Origin: Cellulomonas sp. HZM
Lineage (GTDB): Bacteria > Actinomycetota > Actinomycetes > Actinomycetales > Cellulomonadaceae
NCBI RefSeq assembly: GCF_000708885.1
Contig: NZ_JEOE01000008.1
Span: 1-64,000 of the forward strand
Direction: 5' to 3'
Length of the DNA: 64,000 nt
A model generated the notes under the pieces. It was given only the letters and a program-made list of their open reading frames with translations. It did not search any database and was not told the DNA's origin. The translations under genes and the position numbers were made by a program. Below, one piece after another: positions 23,481-32,118 of this stretch (positions are counted from its first letter, which is position 1; each line of letters begins with the position of its first letter).

Positions 23481-25937
23481 GTGGTGTCCCAGGAGCAGCG
23501 GGTGGTCCCGTCGCGTCTGCGGATGCGCACCGTCCGGGTGTTCGCGTCCGGGGTCGGTGCACGGCGCGTGCGCAGGCCGGCGGACGTGCTGCTCGTCGTC
23601 GTCGCGCTGCTCGCCCTGGTCCCGCTCCTGCTGGCCGCGCCGGGGCCGACGAGGTTCGACGTGGACCTCTCCGAGCTCCTGCGCGGGTTCACCGGAGCGT
23701 GGGCGCTGCTCTGGTCGGTCGGCTACGCGGTCCTCGGGGTGTGGGCGCTGGTCCTCGTCGTCGTGGTGCTGTGCACCCGGGGACGACGGCGGCTCCTGCT
23801 GGACCTGGCCGTCGCGGCGCTGCTCGCGGTCGTTGCCGCGGTGCTCGTCGGACGGCTCGGTGGCACGTCGTCGTCGGAGTCGTTCGGCGCGCTGCTGTCC
23901 ACTGATCCCGACCAGGTGTTCGTCGCGGCACGGCTCGCGGTGGTGACGGCAGTCGTCGTCGCCGCGTCGCCCGCGGTGACGCGGCCCATGCGCGTCGTCG
24001 GGCGGGTCGTCATCGTGCTCGGCGCGCTCGCGGCGGTCGCGCTCGGCATCGCCTACCCGATCGGTGCGGCGGCGGGTTTCCTCGTCGGTGTCGTCGCCGC
24101 CGCGGTGACGCACCTGCTCCTGGGCTCGCCGGACAGCCGGCCGACCGCACGGCAGATCGAGGACGACCTCGCCGGGCTGGGCGTCGCCGTCACGGACGTC
24201 GCCCCGGACGTGGTCCAGGTCCCCGGCACCGCCCGCTACGGCGCGACCGACCCCGACGGTCGTCGGCTGCTGGTCGAGGTCTACGGCCGCGACGCGTGGG
24301 ACAGCCAGTTCCTCATCTCGCTGTGGACCGCGATGGTCCGCCGCGGCGAGCGACCGCACCTGGGGCGCACGCGTGTGGCCCAGGTGGAGCACGCCGCGCT
24401 CGCGACGCTGCTCGCGCAGCAGGCGGGTGTGCCGGTGCCTCGGGTCGTCACGGTCGCGGAGACCGTCGACGGCGACGCCGTGCTCGTCACCGAGGTGGCG
24501 GGCACGCCGCTCGTGGACGTGGCCGCGCAGGTGACCGAAGGCCTGGACCTGGAAGGCGCCTGGCGCTCGCTCGCGGACCTGCACGCCGTGGGCATCGCGC
24601 ACGGGCGCGTCGACCCCACACGTGTCGTCGTCCTCGACGACGGCAGGGTCGGCCTGACCGACCTCGCAGGCTCCGAGCTCGCGGCCGACGAGGACGACCG
24701 CACGACGGACCGCGCGCGGCTGCTCGTCGCGACCGCGCTGGCTGTCGGGCCGGAGCGGTCCGTCGCCGCCGCGCTCGAGGTGCTGGGGCGTGACGGGCTG
24801 ACCGACGTGCTGCCCTACCTGCAGCCGGCCGTGCTCGACACGGCGACGCGCAAGGCGGTCAAGGCCGGCGACTGGGACCTGGCCGCGCTGCGGACGGGGG
24901 CCGCGCAGGCCGTCGGGAGCGAGGCACCCGCGCTCCAGAAGCTGCAGCGCGTCACCGTCCGGTCGGCGGTGATCGCGCTCGCGGGTGCCGCCCTCGGCGT
25001 CGTCCTGGTGAGCAAGCTGCTCGACGTCGACTACGCGAGCCTCGCGGCCGAGCTCTCGACCGCGAACTGGTGGTGGCTGCTCGCCGCTCTCCTGGTCGCA
25101 CCGACGATGCCGCTCGCGACGGCGTTCGCGACCCTCGGCGCCACGCGCAAGCGCGTGCGCTATGGACCCGTGGTCATGTTCCAGTACGCGGTCCAGTTCA
25201 TCGCGCTCGCCGTTCCCTCGTCGGCCGGTCGGCTCGCGCTCGAGGTGCGGTTCTTCCAGAAGGTCGGCGTCGCGGCGGCCGGGGCGCTCTCGATCGGGCT
25301 GATCGACAGCGTGGCCGGGTTCGTCGTGCAGCTGTTCTTCCTCGCGCTCGTCGGGTTCACCGCGCTGCCCGGGCTGACCGCACCGATCGGCGGCACGCCC
25401 GATCCGTCGGCCTCCGCCTCGGACGGCGGCTCGCTCGTGACGCTGATCATCTGGCTGGTGGTCGTCCTGGTGGTCGCCGTCGGCACCACGTTCGCCGTGC
25501 CGTCCGCGCGGCGACGGGTGCTGTCGTTCGTGCCCCGGGCGCGCGCGACGATCCGGTCGCAGCTCGCCTCGGCGCAGGAGGCGCTCACGGTGCTGCGGCG
25601 CCCCTCGAAGGTGGCGCAGCTGCTGGGCGGGAACCTGGTCGCACAGCTCATCGGCGCGCTCATGCTGTCGCTGAGCCTGCAGGCGTTCGGCGTCCACGTG
25701 CACCTCTCGCAGCTCCTCGTCGTGAACGTCCTGGTGAGCCTCTTCGCGGGGATCATGCCGGTGCCCGGCGGGGTGGGCGTCACCGAGGCCGCCTACATCG
25801 CGTGCCTGCAGGCGGTCGGCGTGCCGAGCGTCGTCGCGGTCTCGGCGTCGATCGCCTACCGGCTCATCAGCTTCTACCTGCCGCCGCTGTGGGGGTGGGC
25901 CGCGCTCGCGTGGCTCCGCCGGCACGACTACGCCTGA
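23481..25937 (+). CDS. AglD/MprF-like flippase with fused kinase-like domain
   Basis: The 818-residue protein has three parts. Residues 30-215 form several membrane spans. Residues about 220-460 resemble an aminoglycoside-phosphotransferase/kinase fold (LLVEVYGRDAWDSQF, then a degenerate catalytic loop GIAHGRVDPTRVVVLDDGRV followed by GLTDLAG). Residues about 490-810 are the lysylphosphatidylglycerol synthase transmembrane domain (UPF0104), with VPSSAGRLALEVRFF and the conserved end MPVPGGVGVTEAAY. Such fusions occur in actinobacteria and probably move a lipid-linked substrate across the membrane; the kinase-like domain lacks a standard HRD and may be regulatory. The start is the first of two adjacent GTG codons. 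Confidence 0.82.
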   Translation: MVSQEQRVVPSRLRMRTVRVFASGVGARRVRRPADVLLVVVALLALVPLLLAAPGPTRFDVDLSELLRGFTGAWALLWSVGYAVLGVWALVLVVVVLCTRGRRRLLLDLAVAALLAVVAAVLVGRLGGTSSSESFGALLSTDPDQVFVAARLAVVTAVVVAASPAVTRPMRVVGRVVIVLGALAAVALGIAYPIGAAAGFLVGVVAAAVTHLLLGSPDSRPTARQIEDDLAGLGVAVTDVAPDVVQVPGTARYGATDPDGRRLLVEVYGRDAWDSQFLISLWTAMVRRGERPHLGRTRVAQVEHAALATLLAQQAGVPVPRVVTVAETVDGDAVLVTEVAGTPLVDVAAQVTEGLDLEGAWRSLADLHAVGIAHGRVDPTRVVVLDDGRVGLTDLAGSELAADEDDRTTDRARLLVATALAVGPERSVAAALEVLGRDGLTDVLPYLQPAVLDTATRKAVKAGDWDLAALRTGAAQAVGSEAPALQKLQRVTVRSAVIALAGAALGVVLVSKLLDVDYASLAAELSTANWWWLLAALLVAPTMPLATAFATLGATRKRVRYGPVVMFQYAVQFIALAVPSSAGRLALEVRFFQKVGVAAAGALSIGLIDSVAGFVVQLFFLALVGFTALPGLTAPIGGTPDPSASASDGGSLVTLIIWLVVVLVVAVGTTFAVPSARRRVLSFVPRARATIRSQLASAQEALTVLRRPSKVAQLLGGNLVAQLIGALMLSLSLQAFGVHVHLSQLLVVNVLVSLFAGIMPVPGGVGVTEAAYIACLQAVGVPSVVAVSASIAYRLISFYLPPLWGWAALAWLRRHDYA

Positions 25938-25949
25938 CGCACGGGTCGC

Positions 25950-26606
25950 TCACCACGACGTGAGGTCCGCCGCGTACCAGGTGCGGAACCGGGTGCGCAG
26001 CCACACACGCCCCTCGCGGTAGGCGGTCTCGACGTAGTGGATGCGGAACCCGGTCTCGCGCTGGTGCTTGATCTTCGCGCGGGTGGACGGCTTCGCACGG
26101 CCGTTGAGCAGCTTCGTCGTGACCACGGCCCACCCCTCGGTGAGGTGCTTGGCGGCACGGTCCACGTCGGCCGCGGAGGCACCCTTGATCTCGACGTGCA
26201 TCGCGTCGCGCCAGCCCGCGGGGTAGTCGAGCCCCCAGCGCAGCACGCGAGCGGCGGCGAGGATGCGGCGCACGTCGGCCTCCTCGTCGGCCGACCAGCC
26301 CGAGCTCCACCCGTGCGGGCGCGTGTGCTCGTACGGGTGCCGACCGCCGTTGAAGTCGATCGCCGTGCCGGACAGGTGGTTCGACGACGCGATGCCGCCC
26401 GCGGCCGCGTTCACCGCCGGGCTGCGCCAGCCGAACACGGTCGACGCGGGCTCGACGGTCGCGTCGATCTGCCGTGCCACCCACCCGAGCACCACTGCGG
26501 GTGAACCCGCCCGCACGCGCGTCGCGTTGCCGTGGACGGTGAGCGTGACCAGGTCCGACGACGCGCGCCGCGCGATCGTCGTGAACCCGTTGTTCGTCGT
26601 CGCCAC
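25950..26606 (-). CDS. Chromosomal M15 peptidase homologous to the prophage endolysin
   Basis: This 218-residue protein parallels the prophage endolysin over its whole length, including the metal-site segments SNHLSGTAIDFNGGRHP and AGWRDAMHVEI and the C-terminal wall-binding domain from LLNGRAKPST to the last TSW. It begins with a GTG behind AGGAGG. There is no signal peptide and no neighbouring holin, so its export route is unclear. It lies 3 kb outside the prophage, between a flippase gene that converges on it and glgP. It may be a remnant of an older prophage or a lysin kept for host use. All metal ligands are retained, so it is probably active. Confidence 0.88.
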   Translation of the reverse strand: MATTNNGFTTIARRASSDLVTLTVHGNATRVRAGSPAVVLGWVARQIDATVEPASTVFGWRSPAVNAAAGGIASSNHLSGTAIDFNGGRHPYEHTRPHGWSSGWSADEEADVRRILAAARVLRWGLDYPAGWRDAMHVEIKGASAADVDRAAKHLTEGWAVVTTKLLNGRAKPSTRAKIKHQRETGFRIHYVETAYREGRVWLRTRFRTWYAADLTSW

Positions 26607-26677
26607 GGCCGCCTCCTGGGCTCGTCACCTGACGTGACACCAGGATCCTCCCGCCACCGGCGAGATACCTGCCCGTG

Positions 26678-26706
26678 ATGACCCGGACACCTGGCGGCGC
26701 TAGCGT
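26678..26706 (+). promoter_or_regulatory. glgP promoter, leaderless
   Basis: ATGACC (26678-26683), 17 bases, then TAGCGT (26701-26706). The GTG at 26714 is seven bases after the -10 box, which places the transcription start at the start codon. Confidence 0.6.
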
Positions 26707-26713
26707 GACGTGG

Positions 26714-29185
26714 GTGACCGAGAACACGAACCCCATCGCCACTCGTGAGCGCACCGTCGACGGCTTCGTGCGGGAGTTCCTGCGCGAGCTCAACTTCGGG
26801 CAGGGCGTCGACCTGTCGCGGGCCTCCGTGAACGACAAGTACCTCGCGATGGCGCGCACCGTCCGCCACTACCTCATGGTGCGGTGGCTCGAGACGCTGC
26901 GGCGGCAGAACGAGCTGCAGGCGAAGTCCGTCGCCTACCTGTCGGCGGAGTTCCTGCTGGGCCGCCAGCTCGACAACGCGCTGCTCGCGTCGGGGCTCGA
27001 AGACATCGTCGAGGAGGGGCTGTCGTCCCTCGGCATCGACCTCGCGGAGCTGCGCGAGGCGGAGGTCGAGCCGGGTCTCGGCAACGGCGGGCTCGGGCGG
27101 CTCGCGGCGTGCTTCATCGACTCGCTCGCGACCATGAACGTGCCGTGCATCGGGTACGGCATCCGGTACGAGTACGGCATCTTCCGGCAGACGTTCGTCG
27201 ACGGCTGGCAGGTGGAGAAGCCCGACGACTGGCTGGCCCTCGGGTCGCCGTGGGAGTTCCCGCACCCCGAGGCCGCGGTGCGCGTGAGCTTCGGCGGCCA
27301 GGTGGAGCAGTACCAGGACGACGACGGCGTGGTGAAGCGCCGCTGGGTGCCGGGCTGGTCCGTGCTCGGCGTGCCCTACAACTACATGGTCCCGGGCTAC
27401 GAGAACGGCCGCGTCAACACGCTGCGGCTCTGGAGCGCCAAGGCGACGCACGCGTTCGACCTGCAGATCTTCAACTCGGGCGACTACGCCGAGGCGGTGC
27501 GCGCACAGACGTTCGCGGAGAACATCTCCAAGGTCCTGTACCCGGAGGACTCGACGCCGCAGGGCAAGGAGCTGCGGCTGCAGCAGCAGTACTTCTTCGT
27601 CGCGTGCTCGCTCAAGAACTTCATCGACGACGTGCTGCCCGAGGGCTTCGACCTGCACCGCCTGCCTGACCGCATCAACTTCCAGCTCAACGACACGCAC
27701 CCCGTGATCGCCGTCCCGGAGCTCATGCGGATCCTGGTCGACGAGAAGGGCTGGGACTGGGACGACGCGTGGGGCGTGACGAAGCAGTGCTTCGCGTACA
27801 CGTGCCACACGCTGCTCCCGGAGGCGCTCGAGGTGTGGCCCGTCGAGCTGCTGGGCCGGCTGCTGCCGCGCCACCTCGAGATCATCTACCGCATCAACGA
27901 GGAGTTCCTCGACGAGCTGCGCGAGACGTACCCGGACGACGAGCTGCGCGTGCGGCGCATGTCGATCATCGCCGAGTACCCGGTCCGCGCGGTGCGCATG
28001 GCGTACCTGGCGACCGTCGCGGGCACCAAGGTCAACGGCGTCGCGGCGCTGCACAGCCAGCTGCTCGCGGACAAGGTGCTCAACGACTTCGCGGCCTACT
28101 GGCCCGAGAAGTTCACCAACGTCACCAACGGCGTCACCCCGCGCCGGTTCGTGCGCCTCGCCAACCCGGGCCTGTCGGGGCTGATCACCGAGTCGATCGG
28201 CGACGGCTGGGTGACCGACCTCGACCGGCTCTCCGAGCTCGAGCCGCTCGCCGAGGACGCCGAGTTCCGGCGCCGGTTCCGCGAGATCAAGCACGCCAAC
28301 AAGCTGCGCATCGCCGACGTGCTCACGCACCGCGACGGCATCGTCGTCGACCCGGGCACGATGTTCGACGTCATGGTCAAGCGCCTGCACGAGTACAAGC
28401 GCCAGACGCTCAAGCTGCTGCACATCGTCTCGCTGTACGAGAAGGTCACGTCGGGGCAGGTGGACGTCTCGACGATCACGCCGCGCACGTTCGCGTTCGG
28501 GGCGAAGGCTGCGCCCGGCTACCTGCTGGCCAAGCAGATCATCGCGCTGATCAACGCGGTCGGCGCGACGATCAACGACGACCCCGCGCTCGAGGGCCGG
28601 CTCAAGGTCGCGTTCCCCGCCAACTACAACGTCACGCTCGCCGAGACGCTGATCCCCGCGGCGGACCTCTCGGAGCAGATCTCGCTCGCCGGCAAGGAGG
28701 CGTCCGGCACCGGGAACATGAAGTTCATGCTCAACGGCGCGCTGACGATCGGCACCGACGACGGCGCGAACGTCGAGATCCGCGAGCTGGTGGGCGACGA
28801 GCACTTCTTCCTGTTCGGGCTCACCGAGCCGCAGGTCGAGGACCTCGTGAACCGCGGGTACCACCCGTCCGCCTACTACGAGACCAACGCCGACCTGCGC
28901 CGCGCGCTCGACCTCATCGCGTCGGGCGCGTTCTCCGGCGGGGACCGGCACGTCTTCGAGCCCGTGGTGTCCAACCTGCTCAACGAGGACCGGTTCCTCG
29001 CGCTCGCGGACTTCCAGGCGTACGTCGACGCGCAGGCGCGGGTCGACGCCGCGTACGCGGACCAGGAGGCGTGGACGCGCTCGGCGGTGCTGAACGTGGC
29101 GCGCGGCGGGTTCTTCTCGTCCGACCGGTCGATGCGCGACTACATCGACCGCATCTGGCACACCCCGCCGGTCCCGCCGGCCTGA
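26714..29185 (+). CDS. glgP: Glycogen/starch phosphorylase
   Basis: The enzyme releases glucose-1-phosphate from the ends of alpha-1,4-glucans in the cytoplasm using pyridoxal phosphate. The 823-residue sequence shows the family throughout: SAEFLLGRQLDNALL near residue 77, GLGNGGLGRLAACFIDSLAT near 120, a substrate loop near 500-560 (VMVKRLHEYKRQTL), and the cofactor site EASGTGNMKFMLNGAL near 663 with its lysine. It is full length. I choose the GTG at 26714, which a -10 box marks as leaderless; a GTG at 26705 overlaps that box. It is a single-gene unit with a divergent lysin gene upstream. Confidence 0.96.
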   Translation: MTENTNPIATRERTVDGFVREFLRELNFGQGVDLSRASVNDKYLAMARTVRHYLMVRWLETLRRQNELQAKSVAYLSAEFLLGRQLDNALLASGLEDIVEEGLSSLGIDLAELREAEVEPGLGNGGLGRLAACFIDSLATMNVPCIGYGIRYEYGIFRQTFVDGWQVEKPDDWLALGSPWEFPHPEAAVRVSFGGQVEQYQDDDGVVKRRWVPGWSVLGVPYNYMVPGYENGRVNTLRLWSAKATHAFDLQIFNSGDYAEAVRAQTFAENISKVLYPEDSTPQGKELRLQQQYFFVACSLKNFIDDVLPEGFDLHRLPDRINFQLNDTHPVIAVPELMRILVDEKGWDWDDAWGVTKQCFAYTCHTLLPEALEVWPVELLGRLLPRHLEIIYRINEEFLDELRETYPDDELRVRRMSIIAEYPVRAVRMAYLATVAGTKVNGVAALHSQLLADKVLNDFAAYWPEKFTNVTNGVTPRRFVRLANPGLSGLITESIGDGWVTDLDRLSELEPLAEDAEFRRRFREIKHANKLRIADVLTHRDGIVVDPGTMFDVMVKRLHEYKRQTLKLLHIVSLYEKVTSGQVDVSTITPRTFAFGAKAAPGYLLAKQIIALINAVGATINDDPALEGRLKVAFPANYNVTLAETLIPAADLSEQISLAGKEASGTGNMKFMLNGALTIGTDDGANVEIRELVGDEHFFLFGLTEPQVEDLVNRGYHPSAYYETNADLRRALDLIASGAFSGGDRHVFEPVVSNLLNEDRFLALADFQAYVDAQARVDAAYADQEAWTRSAVLNVARGGFFSSDRSMRDYIDRIWHTPPVPPA

Positions 29186-29219
29186 CCTCTTCCGCGGCGG
29201 TGGGGCGTGCAGAGGCGGC

Positions 29220-29225
29220 TAACCT
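29220..29225 (+). promoter_or_regulatory. -10 box of a leaderless promoter
   Basis: TAACCT ends six bases before the GTG at 29232, with only GGGGCG between. No -35 consensus is evident. Confidence 0.5.
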
Positions 29226-29231
29226 GGGGCG

Positions 29232-29633
29232 GTGAGCCCGAAGAAGCCGCAGGAGATGAAGCCGTCCACCGCCGCCGCGAAGCTGGACGTGTACCTGCCG
29301 GCGACGCCGGAGGAGTTCCGCACCGGGACGGTCACGCGTGACGAGCTCGCCGAGCTGCAGCGCAACCCCCCGCAGTGGCTCACGGACCTGCGCCGCGAGG
29401 GGCCCCACCCGCGCGGGGTCATCGCGGCGCGGCTGCGGGTCTCGACGAGCGGGCTCGCGCGCGCCGGCATCACCGACCCGCTGACGACGCAGGAGATCGC
29501 GGACCTCGTCGCCGACCCGCCCGAGTGGCTGGTGCGCGAGCGCCAGACGTTCGAGGAGGTGCGCCGCGAGGAGCGCCGACTCGAGTCGCGCGACGCCGAC
29601 CGCCGCGCGGCGGCCGCCCGCCCGGAGGCCTGA
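29232..29633 (+). CDS. DUF5997-family protein
   Basis: The 133-residue protein has the DUF5997 pattern: KPSTAAAKLDVYLPATPEEF at the start, then LAELQRNPPQWLTDLRREGP, PRGVIAARLRVSTSGLARAG, and a charged helical C-terminus. The middle resembles a helix-turn-helix, which suggests DNA binding, but the family is uncharacterised. It converges on a LysR effector-domain gene, an arrangement I recall from other actinobacteria. The GTG start appears leaderless. Confidence 0.75.
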   Translation: MSPKKPQEMKPSTAAAKLDVYLPATPEEFRTGTVTRDELAELQRNPPQWLTDLRREGPHPRGVIAARLRVSTSGLARAGITDPLTTQEIADLVADPPEWLVRERQTFEEVRREERRLESRDADRRAAAARPEA

Positions 29634-29665
29634 CCCACCCTCGTCGCGCCTCGCCCGGTGGGAAC

Positions 29666-29704
29666 GTGAAGCGTTTGGTGGCTGTGGGGCACCAAACGCT
29701 TCAC
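29666..29704. terminator. Bidirectional palindromic terminator
   Basis: GTGAAGCGTTTGGTG (29666-29680) pairs perfectly with CACCAAACGCTTCAC (29690-29704) around a nine-base loop. It lies between two convergent genes and ends both. Confidence 0.82.
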
Positions 29705-29714
29705 GCAGCGGGTG

Positions 29715-30485
29715 TCAGCGGCGGCCGCGGCCCTTCGGGGGTGTGCGACGGGGCTTGGGGGTCGACGATCCCTTGCCGGTCGATCGGCGCTGCGAGCCGC
29801 CGGCTGCGCGCGGCTTCTCCCCGGTCGCGCGCGGCTTGTCGCCGCCGCGGGTCCGCGACGAGGCACTCGACGAGCCGCCCGACGGCTCCGCGCCGCCTCG
29901 GCCGCGCGACGACGCCGCGGTGCGCCCGCGGACGATCCCGATGAACTCCTCGGTCAGCTCGTCGTGCCGGTCGGTGACCCACGCGAGCCCGACACCCGAG
30001 CCGGGCGCGTCCACCACCGGGCGCGACGCCACACCGCGCCGCTGATGGATCCGGCCCAGCGAGTGGGGCAGCACCAGGACGGCGTGACCTGCGGCGACGA
30101 GGTCCACCGCCTCGGGCGTGGTCGCCACGTCCCCGGCGAACCGCTCGCCCGGGCAGTCCCAGACGAGCACGTCGTCGCCCGGCACCACGACGACCTCGTC
30201 GGCCAGGTCGGACGCCGAGACCTCGTCGACCGCCGTGAACACGTGGTCCTTCGCGACGAGCACCACGGTCCGCTCCTCGTACAGCGGGATCACGGACAGC
30301 CCGTCCCGGTCCACGGGCAGCCGCACGAGCGCCACGTCGCCCTCGCCGGCCCGCAGCCGCGCGACGGCCTCGTCGGCCGCCACGACCACCACCTCGAGCG
30401 GCACGTCCGCGAGCCGTTCGCGCCACACGCGCAGCCACCGGTCGGGGTTGACGCCGGGGACCAGCAGCACCCGGAACGCGCTCAT
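29715..30485 (-). CDS. LysR-type effector-binding domain with basic tail, no HTH
   Basis: Residues 1-185 of this 256-residue protein are a LysR-family substrate-binding domain (start SAFRVLLVPGVNPDRW; hinge strands near EVVVVAADEAVARL and the AWVTDRHDELTEEFIGIV end). The winged-helix DNA-binding domain that normally precedes it is absent: the gene begins directly with the effector domain. Instead the last 65 residues are rich in Arg, Lys, Gly and Ser (for example PKPRRTPPKGRGRR), which could bind nucleic acid. The stop lies 10 bases from the terminator; the start overlaps the end of trmB (ATGA). What it senses is unknown. Confidence 0.78.
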   Translation of the reverse strand: MSAFRVLLVPGVNPDRWLRVWRERLADVPLEVVVVAADEAVARLRAGEGDVALVRLPVDRDGLSVIPLYEERTVVLVAKDHVFTAVDEVSASDLADEVVVVPGDDVLVWDCPGERFAGDVATTPEAVDLVAAGHAVLVLPHSLGRIHQRRGVASRPVVDAPGSGVGLAWVTDRHDELTEEFIGIVRGRTAASSRGRGGAEPSGGSSSASSRTRGGDKPRATGEKPRAAGGSQRRSTGKGSSTPKPRRTPPKGRGRR

Positions 30486-31213
30486 GCGACCCTCCGCGCG
30501 ATGACGTCGTGCACCGGGTGGCCCAGGTCGAGGCCGCGCTGCTCGAACTTGGTGACGGGCCGGTGCGCCGGGCGGTCCACGAGGCCGGACGACAACAGGC
30601 CGGGGTCGGCCGCGAGCACGTCGCGCATCTGCTCGGCGTAGTCCGGCCAGTCGGTCGCGCAGTGCAGCGTGCCGCCGACGACGAGCCGCGAGCGCAGCAG
30701 CTCCACGTGCTCGGGCTGCACGAGCCGGCGCTTGTGGTGGCGCGCCTTCGGCCAGGGGTCGGGGAAGAAGACGTGGACCGCTGCGAGCGAGCCGGGCGCG
30801 ACCGCGGTCCGGAGCAGCTCGAGCGCGTCGCCGTGGCCCACGCGCACGTTGGTCAGGCCGCGGGCGCCGACGAGGCCCAGGAGCGCCGCGATGCCCGGCA
30901 GGTGGGCCTCGAGCGCGAGGTAGTCGCGGTCGGGGTCGGCGGCCGCCATCTCGGCGGTCGTCTCACCCATGCCAGAGCCGATCTCGAGCACCACGGGCGC
31001 CTCGCGGCCGAACAGTGCGCGCGTGTCGAGGACGCCGTCCGCCGTCGGGAACGGCGAGGCCGGGTCGTGCACCGAGAACCCGTAGCGCGGCCACCAGCGG
31101 GTCAGGGCCTCCTGCCGGTCGCGCCCGAGCGCCGCACGACGGGGGTGGAACGTGCGCAGCGGCTCGTGCGGCCGCGCGGCGACGTGGCGGAACGCATCGC
31201 CGGAGGTGGTCAC
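30482..31213 (-). CDS. trmB: tRNA (guanine-N7)-methyltransferase
   Basis: This enzyme methylates G46 of tRNA with S-adenosylmethionine. The 243-residue sequence has the cofactor loop VVLEIGSGMGETTAEMA (about 74-90) and the family's catalytic block HVFFPDPWPKARHHKRRLVQ (about 145-165), plus a C-terminal TKFEQRG. The start is a GTG at 31213; on the minus strand a TAGGCT box (31225-31220) ends six bases upstream, so the gene looks leaderless. The downstream LysR-like gene overlaps it by four bases and is probably cotranscribed. Confidence 0.94.
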   Translation of the reverse strand: MTTSGDAFRHVAARPHEPLRTFHPRRAALGRDRQEALTRWWPRYGFSVHDPASPFPTADGVLDTRALFGREAPVVLEIGSGMGETTAEMAAADPDRDYLALEAHLPGIAALLGLVGARGLTNVRVGHGDALELLRTAVAPGSLAAVHVFFPDPWPKARHHKRRLVQPEHVELLRSRLVVGGTLHCATDWPDYAEQMRDVLAADPGLLSSGLVDRPAHRPVTKFEQRGLDLGHPVHDVIARRVA

Positions 31214-31219
31214 GCGGCC

Positions 31220-31225
31220 AGCCTA
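31220..31225 (-). promoter_or_regulatory. -10 box of leaderless trmB promoter
   Basis: Read on the minus strand, TAGGCT ends six bases before the GTG at 31213. No ribosome-binding site lies between. Confidence 0.5.
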
Positions 31226-32038
31226 CGGGCGCGACGAAGGTCGGGCCCCGGGCGGCTCGTCGCGTAGCTCGTCGGGCACGGAGATCACTGCGAACCGCTC
31301 GCCGAACGGCCCGCGGAGGTGGGCCACGCGACCGAACGGGGAGTCCTGCGGCCCGGAGTCGACCGTGCCGCCGAGGTCCGTGACCCGCGCGACGACCTCG
31401 TCGGTGTCGCGCACACCGACGTACACGGTCCACCGCCCGGGCTCGTCGTCGGCCGCCGCACCCGTTCCGTACGCACCTACGCCGGCCACGGGGCCCGCTG
31501 CCCCGGCCAGCGCGGCGTACACGAAGCCGCGGCCGCTCATGTCCTGCGCCCCCAGGCCCGTCACCGACCGGTAGAACGCGAGCGCGGTCGGCTGGTCGTG
31601 GCTCATGGACTCGACCCAGACGACGGCGCCCGCCTCCTGCGCCACCTGCCAGCCCGTGAGGGCGCCCGCCTGCCAGAGGCCGACGACGGCACCCGTCGGG
31701 TCGGCGAGCACCGCCATCGTGCCGAGCGCGGGCACGTTCGTCGGCGCGACGAGCTCGCGAGCGCCGGCCGCCACCGCGCTCCGAGCGCCCGCCACGGCGT
31801 CGTCGGACGCGAGGTACACGCACCAGGCGGGCGTGCCGGCCGACGAGCCCTCGCCCAGTCCGGCCACGCGCCGGCCGCTCACCGTGGCGAACGTGTACCC
31901 GCCGAGCTCGGCCCCGCCGTCGACGAGCTCCCAGCCGAGCAGCGGGCCGTAGAACGCCGCGGCGTCGTCGAGCGACGGGATCGTGAGGTCCGCCCACGCG
32001 GGCGTGCCCGCGGGCCAGGGGTCGCGGTGCGTCGTCAT
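31223..32038 (-). CDS. Two-domain VOC (glyoxalase/bleomycin-resistance fold) protein
   Basis: The 271-residue protein consists of two tandem VOC modules (about 10-125 and 135-255). Each begins with a strand, a helix containing AFYGPLLGWEL or AFYRSVTGLGA, and ends with a strand near ADPTGAVVGLW or GPFGERFAVI. Such proteins bind small molecules or act as metal-dependent enzymes; many in actinobacteria have unknown substrates. I choose the ATG at 32038 (MTTHRDPWP), shorter than the open frame from 32125. It lies upstream of trmB with a nine-base gap that contains the trmB promoter. Confidence 0.8.
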   Translation of the reverse strand: MTTHRDPWPAGTPAWADLTIPSLDDAAAFYGPLLGWELVDGGAELGGYTFATVSGRRVAGLGEGSSAGTPAWCVYLASDDAVAGARSAVAAGARELVAPTNVPALGTMAVLADPTGAVVGLWQAGALTGWQVAQEAGAVVWVESMSHDQPTALAFYRSVTGLGAQDMSGRGFVYAALAGAAGPVAGVGAYGTGAAADDEPGRWTVYVGVRDTDEVVARVTDLGGTVDSGPQDSPFGRVAHLRGPFGERFAVISVPDELRDEPPGARPSSRP

Positions 32039-32118
32039 GGCCCCCATCCCACACCGTTCTCGCCACGGCCGCAGCCACGGGGCGCGACAGCCGCGCGCGA
32101 CTGTGCTACTCACGTCAC

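Noticed and set aside
23001-25925. A 974-codon minus-strand frame
   Set aside because: It is antisense to the flippase gene, with a His/Arg-rich low-complexity product.
26411-29161. A 916-codon minus-strand frame
   Set aside because: It is the exact antisense of glgP, whose motifs are unmistakable, and the product has no recognisable fold.
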